A stretch of DNA of 64,000 bases from Fibrobacter sp. (GCA_012513915.1 JAAZBG010000153.1:30829-94828); one strand, 5' to 3'. Positions 52,012 to 61,987 are shown, counted from the stretch's first letter. Program-made: numbers and translations. The notes: a model not told the origin generated them from the letters alone.

Positions 52012-55000
52012 ATGCACATTAAGTCATTCTTTTTAATCACATTGATGATAGCCATGGTTGCTTCAGCCGCTCCAAAAAAAGTGGTTAAACCGCAGTTTAA
52101 CCTGATTACTGCACTTCCAATTGATGTCTCTCCATCAAAAGAAAAGAATAAATGGGCAGTTGCCTTTTTTGATACGTATATCAGGTTCAGGCTCGAGCCG
52201 CTCAAGGAGATACATACCATTCCACGTGAACAAGTGTATAATCTAATTCCACAGCTCTATACATTTACACCGACTGATGAAAGCACCTATTACGCAGCTG
52301 CGCAAAAGAGTAATGCAACACATTTCATGATCCCGCAGTTTGAATTGACAAAAAGCAAGACAGTACTCTTTAATATCAATATTGTAGAAATCCAGACCAG
52401 ATCCACCATTGTGTCATTTGACAGAGAATTTTCAGTTGATCAGATTCCTCAGAATCTGGACTCTATGTTATGTAAAATGTTTAATCAGATTAACTACCCG
52501 CTTTCAACTCAAAGCGCGCGTTTTTTCCAGATATCAATTGCCGGTCCAACACTGCGTTCGCTTAAAATGTTCGGTGAGACTGTTTACGAAGAGAGAAACA
52601 CCTTAACACCATCATGGTCTAAATTTGCATCAGAGTATGAAAAATGCATATCCAAAGATCCGACGCTGCTGATTGCGCATTACAATGGCAGTGATGCAAT
52701 GATGAAGGCTGGACAATACGAGAAAGCGTCAAAATATCTTAGAGAGTTACTCGATCTTGTTCCGATCCATACCGACCTTTTTCTCTCTTTGTCTACAGCA
52801 TACAGAATGAGCAACAAACCAAGTGATGCGTATCTGATTACATCGAAATTTGACGAGATGGGACTGAAAACAAATCTGTATTTATTTGAAAAAGCGAAAG
52901 TGTTTGAAGCTCTGAAGCAGTTAACCAATGCTTACAAGATATATTATCAGATACTTCAGAATGATCCAAAACATGTTGATGCGCTGCTTTTTTGCGCACG
53001 TTTTTATAACAATGATTCAAAATTTTCAAGCTCCATACCATTTTCTGATGCACTTATCAAACTCGATAACAATAATGGATACGCGTTTTTCGAAAGAGGC
53101 CGCAGTCTGCTTGGACTTGGTAAAATAGATCAGGCGGTCAATGCTCTTCAGAATGCAAACAAGCTTCAGCCATCAGATCCATCATTCGCCGAGTACCTCG
53201 GTGATGCACTGGTAAAGCAGAATAAGAATAGTGATGCTGTCGAATCGTATTTAAAAGCACTTACCGCATCCGGAAAATCATTTCCCCTTCTTATTAAAAC
53301 TGCAATCAGCATGCAAAACAGCGGTAAATCTGCTGATGCCCTTTCACTGCTTGCTAAAAACGCACCTCTTTATTCCGGTGAGCCGCTTCTTAAAAAGCAT
53401 ATCGGACTGCTTGAGTATGATAACAAAAATTATTCAGCTTCGATCAATCCATTAACCGACTATCTTAAAACCGACCCGAATGATTTTGATGTACTTTTTA
53501 CGCTTGGATTGGCATATCAAAAAGTCGGCAAATTTGATGATGCTCTTGTTTCACTTCAGAAAGCACTTCCAAGGACTACCCGTAAACTTGAATGCAATAT
53601 GGAAATTGCCCGTGTCTACCTGAGTAAAAATGATCCGAAATCCGCACAGGCAGTTTTAAAGGAGATCATTGCCCAAAAACAGATTAAAGGTGCTTATGCG
53701 CTTATGGGCGATGCATCACTGCTTAACAAAAATATCAAGGAAGCGTTATTTAATTATTCAAAAGAGCGTGAATTGCATGGTAATGATAAGGATGTTCAGG
53801 AAAAAATAGCCCGGCTTCATTTCCAGAATAACGCATTTGCGCAAAGTTCTATTGAATACAAGCGGCTGCTGCAAATCACGCCAGACCACAATAGCGCACG
53901 GTATTTTGTTGCAATTATCATGCTCAAAGATGGCAACTTCGATGGTGCTGAAAGTGTTTTGCGTGAGGCGCCCGCCTACGGTGACCCATCACTTGACATC
54001 CTGTACATGCTCGGTGATGAGTATTTCAACAAGAGCAAGTTTAAATATGCGTCAGATTATTTTAATAAAATAATTTCGCAAAAACCGGATCATGAGGATG
54101 CATTACGTAAATGTGCACTTTCATATATCAAGGCAAAAAAAGAAACCCGGGGTGCTGAATACTACTTAAAATTATTTGATCTTAATAACTCCAAATATTC
54201 CAACCTTCTTGCTGAAGCAGGGCATTTGTTTTACAAAAATGAATCAAATACACAAGCAATTGCTGCATATATGCTCTATTTGAATCGTGGTTTTACTGAT
54301 CCGGTCGTAAGCCGACGCTATGCAGAACTCGAATATATCAACAAGAACTATACTACTGTATGCACATTGCTTAAAAATGTCAATGGGACATCACCGGATG
54401 ACCGCAGCATTCTTTTGCCGCTCGCAGATTCACGATGCCAGACTGGTGATTTCAAGGGCGCCCTGCCGTTACTTAATACAATAATTACCAATGACAAAAA
54501 TAACAAAAAGGCAATCGGTCTTATTGCTCTGGCAAATGAAAAAACCGGTGATATCAAAAAAGCCATCACCTACTACGAACTATATACACAGTATCCACGA
54601 GAGGGGGATTTTGACTCTGTAACCTATCATTTAGGTGAGTTATATGAATCGCAACAGATGATCGCCAATGCAATACAGCGTTATGAGGCATCAAGAAAAC
54701 TGTTTCCCGAAGCATTACATTTTCATGAACGGTTGAGTGCAATCTATATGAAACAATCGCTCTGGAAACAGGCACAGGAAGTACTTGAAGCTGCCCATGA
54801 GTCACCGGAAGTACAACCAGAGATGACTAAAAAGCTTGCAGCAGTATATTACCAGCGGGATGCGATTGACAAATCAATTACCACCTGGAGAACATATCTT
54901 GACAAAGTAAGTAGTGATGCCGGCGGTTGGCATGAACTTGGTCAGATATATTATAAAAAAGGAAATTTTCAGGATGCAATTACCGTTCTTAACAGGGCGC

Positions 55001-56793
55001 GTCAGATTGACCCTGAAAGTTATGATATTAATGCCCTGCTTGGAAAGACATATATTGACGCACGCGAATTTAAAAAAGCAATAACTCCGATTGGACACGC
55101 ACGTAAACAACGTCCCAATGACCTGTCAATGATTGAATTGACCGCAAAATGCTATAGGAATCTTAACGAAACATCCAGTCTTGCATCACTGCTTAAAGAG
55201 TGGATTACACTCGATCCGAAGAGGTATGATATCAAGATGGAACTTGGCTCACTCTGCCTCAATCAACAGGATATCGACAATGCACTTATCTACCTGCAGG
55301 ACGCAGTTACGTTTCTTCCGCTTGAAGCACGACCGCATATCCTTCTTGCTCAGGCGTATGAACTTTCAGGTAAAGATTCGCTAAGGCTCATGCACCTTGA
55401 CAAAGCATCAAAATTAACACAGGATAGCTGGGAACTCAACTATCAGTATGCACGGTATTTTGTTTCAAAAAACAAAACTAATGATGCAGAGATCCAATTC
55501 AGGAAAGTCCTTACCTTCAAACCCGAGCATGCACCATCACATTTCGAGCTTGGTCTAATTAATATTGACAAAAGAAATTATCCGGAAGCACTGTCCAGAC
55601 TTCAGACTGCAGTCAGAAGTGATGGTACAAATCCGCTTTATCATGCGGCAGCCGGTTATGCTTATGCACTCAATGAACAGTATACAAACGCACAATCATC
55701 GATAGACATGGCTCTTCAAATGCCATCACAAAATCCAAACGTCTATCTTTATGCGAGCCATATTTATCGATTGTCAAATGATAAGATCAAAGCACTTGAC
55801 TATATCAATAAGGCACTGAAAATTAACCCTGATTACGCAAAAGCGTATGAGTTTCTTGGCGATCTGAATCTTGAGGCTTTCAACTTTAAGGAAGCATCCA
55901 AAAACTACTTTCTGTCGTGGGAAAAGGGCGGGTATAATCCGGTCCGGGCACTCAAGCTTGGAAATGCGCTGACAAATAATCTTCAGTTCAATGAAGCCAA
56001 AGGGTTTTATGAATCGATTCTGAATCATAATGACCCATCACCGGAAGCCGTCTACCGCACTATTTTTGCTTATTGTAAACTTGGTGACATTAAAAACGCC
56101 CGAAAATTCCAGAAATATTTTGGTAAAGATGATGCCCCCTGGATTCAACTTGCACAGGGAGTTCTGTACGAAACAGAAAATAATGCTGAAGCGGCACTCA
56201 CAGCCTACTCAATCGCATCAAAGATCAGTCCGGACAATTCCCTTGTTGCTGCAGGTTTTGGACGGATCTACGGGCAGTTTGGTCAGTCGGATCTATCGAT
56301 AACAAATTTCAAAAAGGCACTCGTTGATTCTGTCAATATGCAAAACTATATTGATCTTGCAACAGTGTTTCAGGAAAAAGGTATGTATGACAGTGCACTT
56401 GTCTATTTTCATATAGTAAACGCACGTTTCCCGGAACATCCATGGGTTCAGATTTATATCGCATCTTTGCAATCGCAACAAAGTGATCATATTTCCGCTA
56501 TCGCGATGCTCCAGCACGGAATTAAGTACCATCCCAATGATCCGATGATTCACTTCCTTCTTGGTCAGGAGCTGGAGCAAAGCGGTAAATTTGAAGAAGC
56601 GATAAATGAGTATCATGTATCGCTTAAAATAGGCAATGGACAGCCGATAGAGGCACTACGCAATATCGGTACCATCTATTTCCAGAAGCTGGTCAACGAC
56701 AAAAAAGCAAAGGAATACTACAAGAAATATGTAAAAGCCGGTGGGAATAAGGATGAGATTGCCGACGCAATGAAAAAATTAGAAAAAATTTAA
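52012..56793 (+). CDS. Very large exported TPR-repeat protein
   Basis: This 1593-residue protein has a signal peptide (MHIKSFFLITLMIAMVASAA) and an N-terminal mixed alpha/beta region of about 190 residues. That region resembles the TolB/CsgG-type N-domain found before TPR tracts (ALPIDVSPSKEKNKWAVAFF). Tetratricopeptide repeats then run to the end, more than 30 by pattern. Examples are YAFFERGRSLLGLGKIDQAVNALQNA and PDYAKAYEFLGDLNLEA, with frequent W-x-x-L-G/Y-x-x-x-G signatures. The tract has no catalytic motif. It should be a periplasmic or outer-membrane scaffold, perhaps for a surface polymer or secretion machine. The gene is single, with its own promoter. Confidence 0.88.
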   Translation: MHIKSFFLITLMIAMVASAAPKKVVKPQFNLITALPIDVSPSKEKNKWAVAFFDTYIRFRLEPLKEIHTIPREQVYNLIPQLYTFTPTDESTYYAAAQKSNATHFMIPQFELTKSKTVLFNINIVEIQTRSTIVSFDREFSVDQIPQNLDSMLCKMFNQINYPLSTQSARFFQISIAGPTLRSLKMFGETVYEERNTLTPSWSKFASEYEKCISKDPTLLIAHYNGSDAMMKAGQYEKASKYLRELLDLVPIHTDLFLSLSTAYRMSNKPSDAYLITSKFDEMGLKTNLYLFEKAKVFEALKQLTNAYKIYYQILQNDPKHVDALLFCARFYNNDSKFSSSIPFSDALIKLDNNNGYAFFERGRSLLGLGKIDQAVNALQNANKLQPSDPSFAEYLGDALVKQNKNSDAVESYLKALTASGKSFPLLIKTAISMQNSGKSADALSLLAKNAPLYSGEPLLKKHIGLLEYDNKNYSASINPLTDYLKTDPNDFDVLFTLGLAYQKVGKFDDALVSLQKALPRTTRKLECNMEIARVYLSKNDPKSAQAVLKEIIAQKQIKGAYALMGDASLLNKNIKEALFNYSKERELHGNDKDVQEKIARLHFQNNAFAQSSIEYKRLLQITPDHNSARYFVAIIMLKDGNFDGAESVLREAPAYGDPSLDILYMLGDEYFNKSKFKYASDYFNKIISQKPDHEDALRKCALSYIKAKKETRGAEYYLKLFDLNNSKYSNLLAEAGHLFYKNESNTQAIAAYMLYLNRGFTDPVVSRRYAELEYINKNYTTVCTLLKNVNGTSPDDRSILLPLADSRCQTGDFKGALPLLNTIITNDKNNKKAIGLIALANEKTGDIKKAITYYELYTQYPREGDFDSVTYHLGELYESQQMIANAIQRYEASRKLFPEALHFHERLSAIYMKQSLWKQAQEVLEAAHESPEVQPEMTKKLAAVYYQRDAIDKSITTWRTYLDKVSSDAGGWHELGQIYYKKGNFQDAITVLNRARQIDPESYDINALLGKTYIDAREFKKAITPIGHARKQRPNDLSMIELTAKCYRNLNETSSLASLLKEWITLDPKRYDIKMELGSLCLNQQDIDNALIYLQDAVTFLPLEARPHILLAQAYELSGKDSLRLMHLDKASKLTQDSWELNYQYARYFVSKNKTNDAEIQFRKVLTFKPEHAPSHFELGLINIDKRNYPEALSRLQTAVRSDGTNPLYHAAAGYAYALNEQYTNAQSSIDMALQMPSQNPNVYLYASHIYRLSNDKIKALDYINKALKINPDYAKAYEFLGDLNLEAFNFKEASKNYFLSWEKGGYNPVRALKLGNALTNNLQFNEAKGFYESILNHNDPSPEAVYRTIFAYCKLGDIKNARKFQKYFGKDDAPWIQLAQGVLYETENNAEAALTAYSIASKISPDNSLVAAGFGRIYGQFGQSDLSITNFKKALVDSVNMQNYIDLATVFQEKGMYDSALVYFHIVNARFPEHPWVQIYIASLQSQQSDHISAIAMLQHGIKYHPNDPMIHFLLGQELEQSGKFEEAINEYHVSLKIGNGQPIEALRNIGTIYFQKLVNDKKAKEYYKKYVKAGGNKDEIADAMKKLEKI

Positions 56794-56804
56794 ATACCAC
56801 GTAC

Positions 56805-56824
56805 GGGCGAATCATCATTCGCCC
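56805..56824 (+). terminator. Hairpin after the TPR gene
   Basis: GGGCGAAT / ATTCGCCC with a 4-nt loop, 11 bases past the TPR stop, followed by TCTTCC. The stem is strong but the T tract is weak. It is also the first unit of the repeat array. Confidence 0.55.
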
Positions 56825-56976
56825 TCTTCCCCTCCAAATAATAACATCATTATTCGCCCACCTCTCCCCAAAAGAATAACAACAATATCGAATATTTACC
56901 CGAATCATTATTCGCCTGAAATTTCCCCAAAAAATGAAACGATACCGAATATAAACGCGAATCATTATTCGCCCGC
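56805..56976. repeat. Degenerate ~57-bp tandem repeat array with a hairpin core
   Basis: The core CATTATTCGCC recurs at 56848, 56906 and 56963 (58 and 57 bp apart), with a variant CATCATTCGCC at 56813. Each later unit also shares CCCCAAAA and AAxGAATAT-type segments between cores. The cores form ATTCGCC/GGCGAAT hairpins. Copies have diverged, so this is an old or imperfect array. No gene overlaps it. Confidence 0.7.
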
Positions 56977-57142
56977 AATTCACGAATACGACCAAACATG
57001 TAATGCAAACAAACATCGAACGGCGATATTGTGGTTAAACAAACCGTGCGACACAAAAATATATTGGTAATCAGTATGGAAATATTGCAAAGCGATGGCA
57101 GGAAATAACACCAAAAGGAGTGTTCGGTTAGTTTGCATAAGT

Positions 57143-57172
57143 AAAAAAGCCCCGATAAATCGGGGCTTTTTT
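57143..57172 (-). terminator. Strong bidirectional terminator
   Basis: A perfect 14-bp stem AAAAAAGCCCCGAT / ATCGGGGCTTTTTT with a 2-nt loop. It lies 27 bases past the end of the lipoprotein gene and reads as a terminator on both strands. Confidence 0.88.
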
Positions 57173-57199
57173 ATGAATTATACTATCTACAATAAAAAG

Positions 57200-58075
57200 T
57201 TACTTTGCATACTTAATAGTTGCAGATCCAGTAGCATCAGCAGAAACAGTAAGAATATTCATAAGTGCATATTTGCCTTCACTTGTCAATACAACAACAA
57301 GATCACCAGCAGCAACATTAAGACGACCAGCTGTTGCTGTTGCTGCTGTTTCACTGTAAAGAGCTTTAAGCGCAACATCAGTTGTAATAGATTCATATGT
57401 TACACCTGTAACTTTGTGATATTTTGTATCAAATGGAGTTGCCCAGTCTGAAAAAGCAGAAATACCACTTGAAGCTTTTGCATAAGCTGGACTCAATAAT
57501 ACTGGACCAGCTGGTGCCTTTGATGAGTATGTGTAGATAATATCAGCAGCAGTTCCGGCTGCTTTGGCAGCAGCAGATTTCATTACTGTACCATTATCAA
57601 GGTCTAATGAGCTACCAAGATCAGCATTTTCATGTGCACCAAGGGTTATAACTTCTGACGGAGTAACAGGATTTGCAGCCGCACCTGTTACGGTAAAAGG
57701 AAAAGATGTAGTAGATTCAACTCCGGCAGTTGCTTTAATTTGCAATTTGTATTCTCCTGCAACAGCACCAGCTAACGCTTGAACTTTAACTGTAATGTCT
57801 AATTTCTTATTGTTGTCTGCAGCTGTACCAGTTGCAGAGATAATTGTTGGAGCTACAGCAGCATCAGTAGCGGTTACGATTGAGTACGAAACACTTGTGA
57901 TAGCCTCGTCAGCTTCAATTTTTCCAGTAACAGTTTTTTCAGCACCAGAACCTGCTGCAAGAGTACCAATAGCGTCAAGTGTAACGCTTGGACCAGAAGT
58001 AGGATCAGTAGTACCGCAACCAACAACAAACAGTGAAAAAGCTGTTACTGAAGCTGTCAAAATTTTTTTAAGCAT
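57200..58075 (-). CDS. Alanine/threonine-rich lipoprotein with Ig-like domain
   Basis: This 291-residue protein has a lipoprotein signal (FVVGC, Cys20) after a short hydrophobic segment, so the mature protein should be anchored by Cys20. The mature part is extremely rich in Ala, Thr, Ser and Val. An Ig-like beta region (about 28-130; VTGKIEADEAITSVSYSI) is followed by a domain of unknown type. GGGAGGG is a strong ribosome-binding site. The composition suits a highly expressed surface lipoprotein. I do not recognise the family. Confidence 0.8.
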   Translation of the reverse strand: MLKKILTASVTAFSLFVVGCGTTDPTSGPSVTLDAIGTLAAGSGAEKTVTGKIEADEAITSVSYSIVTATDAAVAPTIISATGTAADNNKKLDITVKVQALAGAVAGEYKLQIKATAGVESTTSFPFTVTGAAANPVTPSEVITLGAHENADLGSSLDLDNGTVMKSAAAKAAGTAADIIYTYSSKAPAGPVLLSPAYAKASSGISAFSDWATPFDTKYHKVTGVTYESITTDVALKALYSETAATATAGRLNVAAGDLVVVLTSEGKYALMNILTVSADATGSATIKYAK

Positions 58076-58142
58076 AGAACCCTCCCGTTAGGAATTAAAA
58101 GTTAATTTTAAAAATCAACATCTTTACTTCAAAGAAGACATT

Positions 58143-58171
58143 AGTATACATTATTGTAACTAACATTACAA
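58143..58171 (-). promoter_or_regulatory. Promoter of the lipoprotein gene with overlapping inverted repeat
   Basis: On the minus strand TTGTAA (58171-58166) and TATACT (58148-58143) are 17 bp apart, about 70 bases before the ATG. A TTGTAA-N6-TTACAA palindrome covers the -35 and upper spacer (58154-58171), a possible operator. Confidence 0.65.
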
Positions 58172-58181
58172 CCCCGAAGTC

Positions 58182-59630
58182 TCAATTCAACGATGTATAA
58201 AAAATAAATCGTTTTTCGTTTTTTTCAAGTGTTAACCCTGTTATTTTTTTATTCTTTATAATTGCTCCGTTTTTGTCCAAAGCTGCTATATCAATTGATT
58301 GCTGAACCCCTGCATTTACGGGTATTCTGACAATCTGAACCGTTTTTGGCAAAAAGAAACAATTTCTTGTATCTGCATTTTCCATCTGATCGGTAAGTAT
58401 ATCAGTTCCTATATTGACAAGAAGGTTTGCAAGAGGAGAATCTGTCTCAAGTTTCTTCTTTGCTTTCTCTGCTGCAATAGTCCGTAGCACAGCCCTTATA
58501 ACCGTTCGTGTAACTGTACTTTTTTTTGTATTTTCAAGATAATGCTGCATTTGACTGTCAAAATCGTTAATAATCATAGACTGATATGAAGACTCATGTG
58601 ATGAACATTTGACACTGAATGTTTTTGTCGCGGATTCAATAACTTTTAATGATGGGACCGCTATTTTCAAATGAAAGGTTGTACCCGATTTAGTCTTTTC
58701 GCCATTTTCTGCTTTGATAAGTTCACGTTCCGGTATAGGCGGTGCCGGCCAGGTAACTGTTGCTGTATCTCCATTTGGATTGCGATAATGTAAAATTAGT
58801 AATCCATCCCTCACATATGTCCCCCACCACACCGTTTCATCAAGAACAGGTCCCCTGCCGCCCAATAATACAACAATTATTTCAGTTTCATTATTGAATG
58901 GTTTATTGGTTGCATCAGATAGTGGCGCCTTAAGATTCAGCAGTGATTTATCGTTATCCCTGTTATTTACTGTAAACATATTCCAGGCATAATCATTTAA
59001 TTCCGCAGGCAATGCAACAGGGCCGTTATTAAAAGCACTGATAGATTTAAACAGCGAGATCATCGCATCGCTTGATTCCCCTTTTGCATTATACAGAATT
59101 GACGAAACGAGATGGAACATCGGATCGTTTGCATAGACCTCCTCATCCTTCCCGGCTTTTCGCTCCCATTCATTAAAGTAGAGCTGCATTTTCCGCGTTT
59201 CGACAAGCGCATCCTCAATGCTCTGTAATGCACAGAAATTGAAAGCGATCATCTGATGCAACATCGTGAGTTCAAACGGTTTACTCCGGTATGGCCGGAT
59301 GTTGTCATTTGTTAAAATTGAAAGAGCCTCATTAGTAACAGAACGGGTGAAAAGTTGATCATAGATATCAGCCGCCTGAAGTAGATAACGATTGCTCGAA
59401 TCATATATTTCGCTGTAATGATACAACGCCCCTATATCCATATAGTAAAGAAACTCATTGGTTTTTCCATAAAGTTTAGGCGATTTTTTCAAAGAATTAA
59501 TAATGTCTGAATAATTTTCTGTTGTAATCAGTTCGGAATATTTCTCAAACCTGACAGCGCTTCGTGATGCACAGGAGAAAAAAAACATAGCTATTATATA
59601 AATAAAAATTTGTAAGAAAGCTTTTAGCAT
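58182..59630 (-). CDS. COG3014-like outer-membrane lipoprotein
   Basis: From ATG 59630, this 482-residue protein has a signal peptide and lipobox (MFFFSCASR). It is helical with TPR-like segments (about 70-260; YHYSEIYDSSNRYLLQAADIYDQL). A beta-rich C-terminal half follows (VVLLGGRGPVLDETVWWGTYV, RIPVNAGVQQSIDIAALDKNG). The pattern matches the uncharacterised COG3014 family, which is found with LpoB-like and other small lipoprotein genes in several Gram-negatives. A longer in-frame start at 59714 lacks a proper signal peptide. It lies last in the 60910-58182 cluster. Confidence 0.78.
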   Translation of the reverse strand: MLKAFLQIFIYIIAMFFFSCASRSAVRFEKYSELITTENYSDIINSLKKSPKLYGKTNEFLYYMDIGALYHYSEIYDSSNRYLLQAADIYDQLFTRSVTNEALSILTNDNIRPYRSKPFELTMLHQMIAFNFCALQSIEDALVETRKMQLYFNEWERKAGKDEEVYANDPMFHLVSSILYNAKGESSDAMISLFKSISAFNNGPVALPAELNDYAWNMFTVNNRDNDKSLLNLKAPLSDATNKPFNNETEIIVVLLGGRGPVLDETVWWGTYVRDGLLILHYRNPNGDTATVTWPAPPIPERELIKAENGEKTKSGTTFHLKIAVPSLKVIESATKTFSVKCSSHESSYQSMIINDFDSQMQHYLENTKKSTVTRTVIRAVLRTIAAEKAKKKLETDSPLANLLVNIGTDILTDQMENADTRNCFFLPKTVQIVRIPVNAGVQQSIDIAALDKNGAIIKNKKITGLTLEKNEKRFIFYTSLN

Positions 59631-59746
59631 AACCTTTTTACTATCAGGAATATTACGGTTGTATTGACAAACAAAGAAATGCGATAAAAAAAAGCAACTA
59701 ACTGCACAGGACACACGTTAGTCCTGTGTTTAGATGCAATTACTGA

Positions 59747-60337
59747 TTAAAATTTTGTATTGGTGCGTTCAACATATTTTTTTATTTTATTTTCACCAAT
59801 CCATACTGTTTTATGGCTTTCAATTTCAACCATTTCCATATTTGTCTGATAGAATACAACAGCCTTTTTTCCCTCCTGATCAACAATTGTATTGATCGTA
59901 CCGATCATCATGAGATCAGCACCGGATTCTTCTCCCGATGATTTCGCAGTCGGTGCTGATGCATTTGATGCCTGATCAGCCTTCTCATCGCGAATCTGTT
60001 CACGCTCATTCTTGTCGGCAACAAACTCAACCCGTCCGCTATTAAGCAGCGCCCGCTGGATATCTTTGACAAATGTCTCAGTACTTATATGCTCGTGAGA
60101 CTTATTTTCAATTTTTCCAACAATTACAACCGGTTTTTTTCTAAGTATTGAATCGTATTTTGTCAGCCACGTATGTGACAGACAATCCCGTATCAATTCA
60201 TCCGCTACAAGCCTTGAATCGGTATCATTCCATCGCCCGGTAAGATCCATTGTTGATGACGTCTCGACTCTTGATACTTTAGTGGAACAACCAACCATTA
60301 CGATAAACAGTGTCAGGATAACAACAAGTTTATTCAT
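59747..60337 (-). CDS. LpoB-like penicillin-binding-protein activator lipoprotein
   Basis: This 196-residue lipoprotein (MVGCSTK lipobox, Cys17) matches the LpoB/COG3417 family: VADELIRDCLSHTWLTKY, KPVVIVGKIENKSHEH, IQRALLNSGRVEFVADKNER and GADLMMIGTI. LpoB reaches from the outer membrane to activate PBP1B. The linker before GADLMM is Ala/Ser-rich (ASNASAPTAKSSGEES). It lies between the COG3014-like and a small exported gene, the usual grouping of this family. Whether it acts on a PBP here is inference. Confidence 0.86.
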   Translation of the reverse strand: MNKLVVILTLFIVMVGCSTKVSRVETSSTMDLTGRWNDTDSRLVADELIRDCLSHTWLTKYDSILRKKPVVIVGKIENKSHEHISTETFVKDIQRALLNSGRVEFVADKNEREQIRDEKADQASNASAPTAKSSGEESGADLMMIGTINTIVDQEGKKAVVFYQTNMEMVEIESHKTVWIGENKIKKYVERTNTKF

Positions 60338-60376
60338 TAATACACCTCATCTTACGTTAAAATCAGAAACCGTTAC

Positions 60377-60910
60377 CTATTTTGAACACGCAACCGATGC
60401 CTGCTGACGCAGCCAGGCTGTTGCCTGCCTGATAACATCATTGCGTGCTGCATCTGCTGATGAAAAATAATATTGACGATGCGAACGTCCTGCAAAAATA
60501 TCACCATTTGAACTGTTTGATTCAAAATGCTTCGACTGACGCAGATTTTTTTCCATCACTTTCATAACCGGTTCCTGCCCCTGTACCGTGCTGGTTGCCA
60601 CAATGACCAGTACCTTCTGGTAAAGCATATAATTGATATCAAGTGACGCACTGAATGTCTGAACCTGTTCATTCCGTGATGGATCATCATTAATTTCCTT
60701 TAAGAATGCAGTATTGGAACTTACAACCGGTGAAAGATCACTACTTTTTGGAAGTGATTGCAGACATTCCTCAAGAATTCTCTCACTGACATCCGATTTA
60801 CCATCAGCACTTGATACTCCGTGAATTATCGTCTTATTTGTGTTACCCTGCGCGAAACAGATCATACAACTGGCTAACACCAGCATAACCGGGATAATTT
60901 TAGTTTTCAT
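60377..60910 (-). CDS. Exported protein of unknown function beside LpoB-like gene
   Basis: This 177-residue protein has a signal peptide (MKTKIIPVMLVLASCMICFA). The mature part is mixed helix and strand with a segment typical of LpoB/CsgG-associated partners (DINYMLYQKVLVIVATSTVQ, AARNDVIRQATAWLRQQ). I do not recognise a named family. It lies 39 bases before the LpoB-like gene, so they are likely co-transcribed. Confidence 0.68.
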   Translation of the reverse strand: MKTKIIPVMLVLASCMICFAQGNTNKTIIHGVSSADGKSDVSERILEECLQSLPKSSDLSPVVSSNTAFLKEINDDPSRNEQVQTFSASLDINYMLYQKVLVIVATSTVQGQEPVMKVMEKNLRQSKHFESNSSNGDIFAGRSHRQYYFSSADAARNDVIRQATAWLRQQASVACSK

Positions 60911-60952
60911 TATGCACTCCTATGTAATAACCTTTTCACAAGTATATAATTC

Positions 60953-61519
60953 TCATCGATTATAATCCAGTTTTCTAACTCTTTTAAATTTATCGGAAAT
61001 AATAAATGCGACATCAGCACCTACGGTAATATCCTTACTGTCATTATTGATTCCTGTTAACGGCACTCTGAAACGAATTGACAGGTTATCATTTATATCA
61101 AACATACACCCCGCATGAACAGTTCCTGAAATACCGAAATTGTCTCCAAAGTCATCAGTTTTATCAATATATGCAGCTCCTATTCCAGCACCGACAAACG
61201 GTCGTATATCAGATGTTGACAGAAAAAAATCAGCACCAATATCACCTCCGAAATTCATACCAGCTGCATACCAGTTAAGATCAAAAAAGAATGAGACATT
61301 ATCCCTGAAATAAAGCAGATTGGCAATCGATAATTTCATGAAATTTTCTGAATAATCTTTAAGTTCATCATTTACGGCCATAACCGCTCCAAAACCAATA
61401 CCGCCGGAATATGTCGTCAGTGGAGTTTTGTACGCATTATTTTCAGAAGTGTCAGCAGCAAACAAAGACTGACTCAACAGTGAAACAATTATCAGAACCG
61501 GAAACATACAGTTTTTCAT
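60953..61519 (-). CDS. Outer-membrane beta-barrel protein
   Basis: From ATG 61519 (GGGG just upstream), this is 188 residues with a signal peptide (MKNCMFPVLIIVSLLSQSLFA). Alternating strands follow in the OmpA/OprF barrel pattern: GGIGFGAVMAVNDE, RPFVGAGIGAAYID and LSIRFRVPL. It starts the 61519-58182 cluster and may be the outer-membrane partner of the LpoB-like and COG3014-like lipoproteins. The earlier ATG at 61531 adds four residues. Confidence 0.75.
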   Translation of the reverse strand: MKNCMFPVLIIVSLLSQSLFAADTSENNAYKTPLTTYSGGIGFGAVMAVNDELKDYSENFMKLSIANLLYFRDNVSFFFDLNWYAAGMNFGGDIGADFFLSTSDIRPFVGAGIGAAYIDKTDDFGDNFGISGTVHAGCMFDINDNLSIRFRVPLTGINNDSKDITVGADVAFIISDKFKRVRKLDYNR

Positions 61520-61987
61520 AGTATACCCCATTTAAAAACCAAAAAAAATTATACTTTCATTTCTATAGAAGCATCATCAATAAAAAAACGCTCAGTTTTT
61601 TTATTGTTAAATTAACGTTTTATTAAATATGGTAATAGTGTTATAGTGTTGCAAGTGCATTACCACAAATAGTTGAAGTTTTATTATCACAATTTCATAT
61701 AAAATTGTACAGCAAACAAAATCTGGCATTTTATCACACCAATTAAACCCTTACTACAACTCTTATACAATGCAGGTGTACAAAAATGCGACAGCGTCGT
61801 CGCAAATATGTAACATCTCATCTTTTTTCATTAGGTTACATTAAAACAAAAAAACTGACAATTGTAAAGAATTCCGACAAATACAGCACGTCATAAGTCA
61901 CTGATTAAAATAGTGTTTTATAACAACGTCAGTAAATGTATTTTACTACTAATCAAAACCAAAATTAATAAACAACAAGGGGTTAGT
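61520..61987. other. Divergent AT-rich intergenic region
   Basis: About 470 bases between the barrel gene (minus) and the anchor-A gene (plus). AAAAAAAC/GTTTTTTT (61582-61602) and TGCGAC/GTCGCA (61787-61804) are small palindromes. No gene, tRNA or clear promoter boxes were found. AAGGGG just before 61988 is the ribosome-binding site of the anchor-A gene. Confidence 0.35.

Noticed and set aside
56805..56976. CRISPR array
   Set aside because: The conserved core is only about 11 bases, the intervening sequence is itself repeated, and no cas gene is present.
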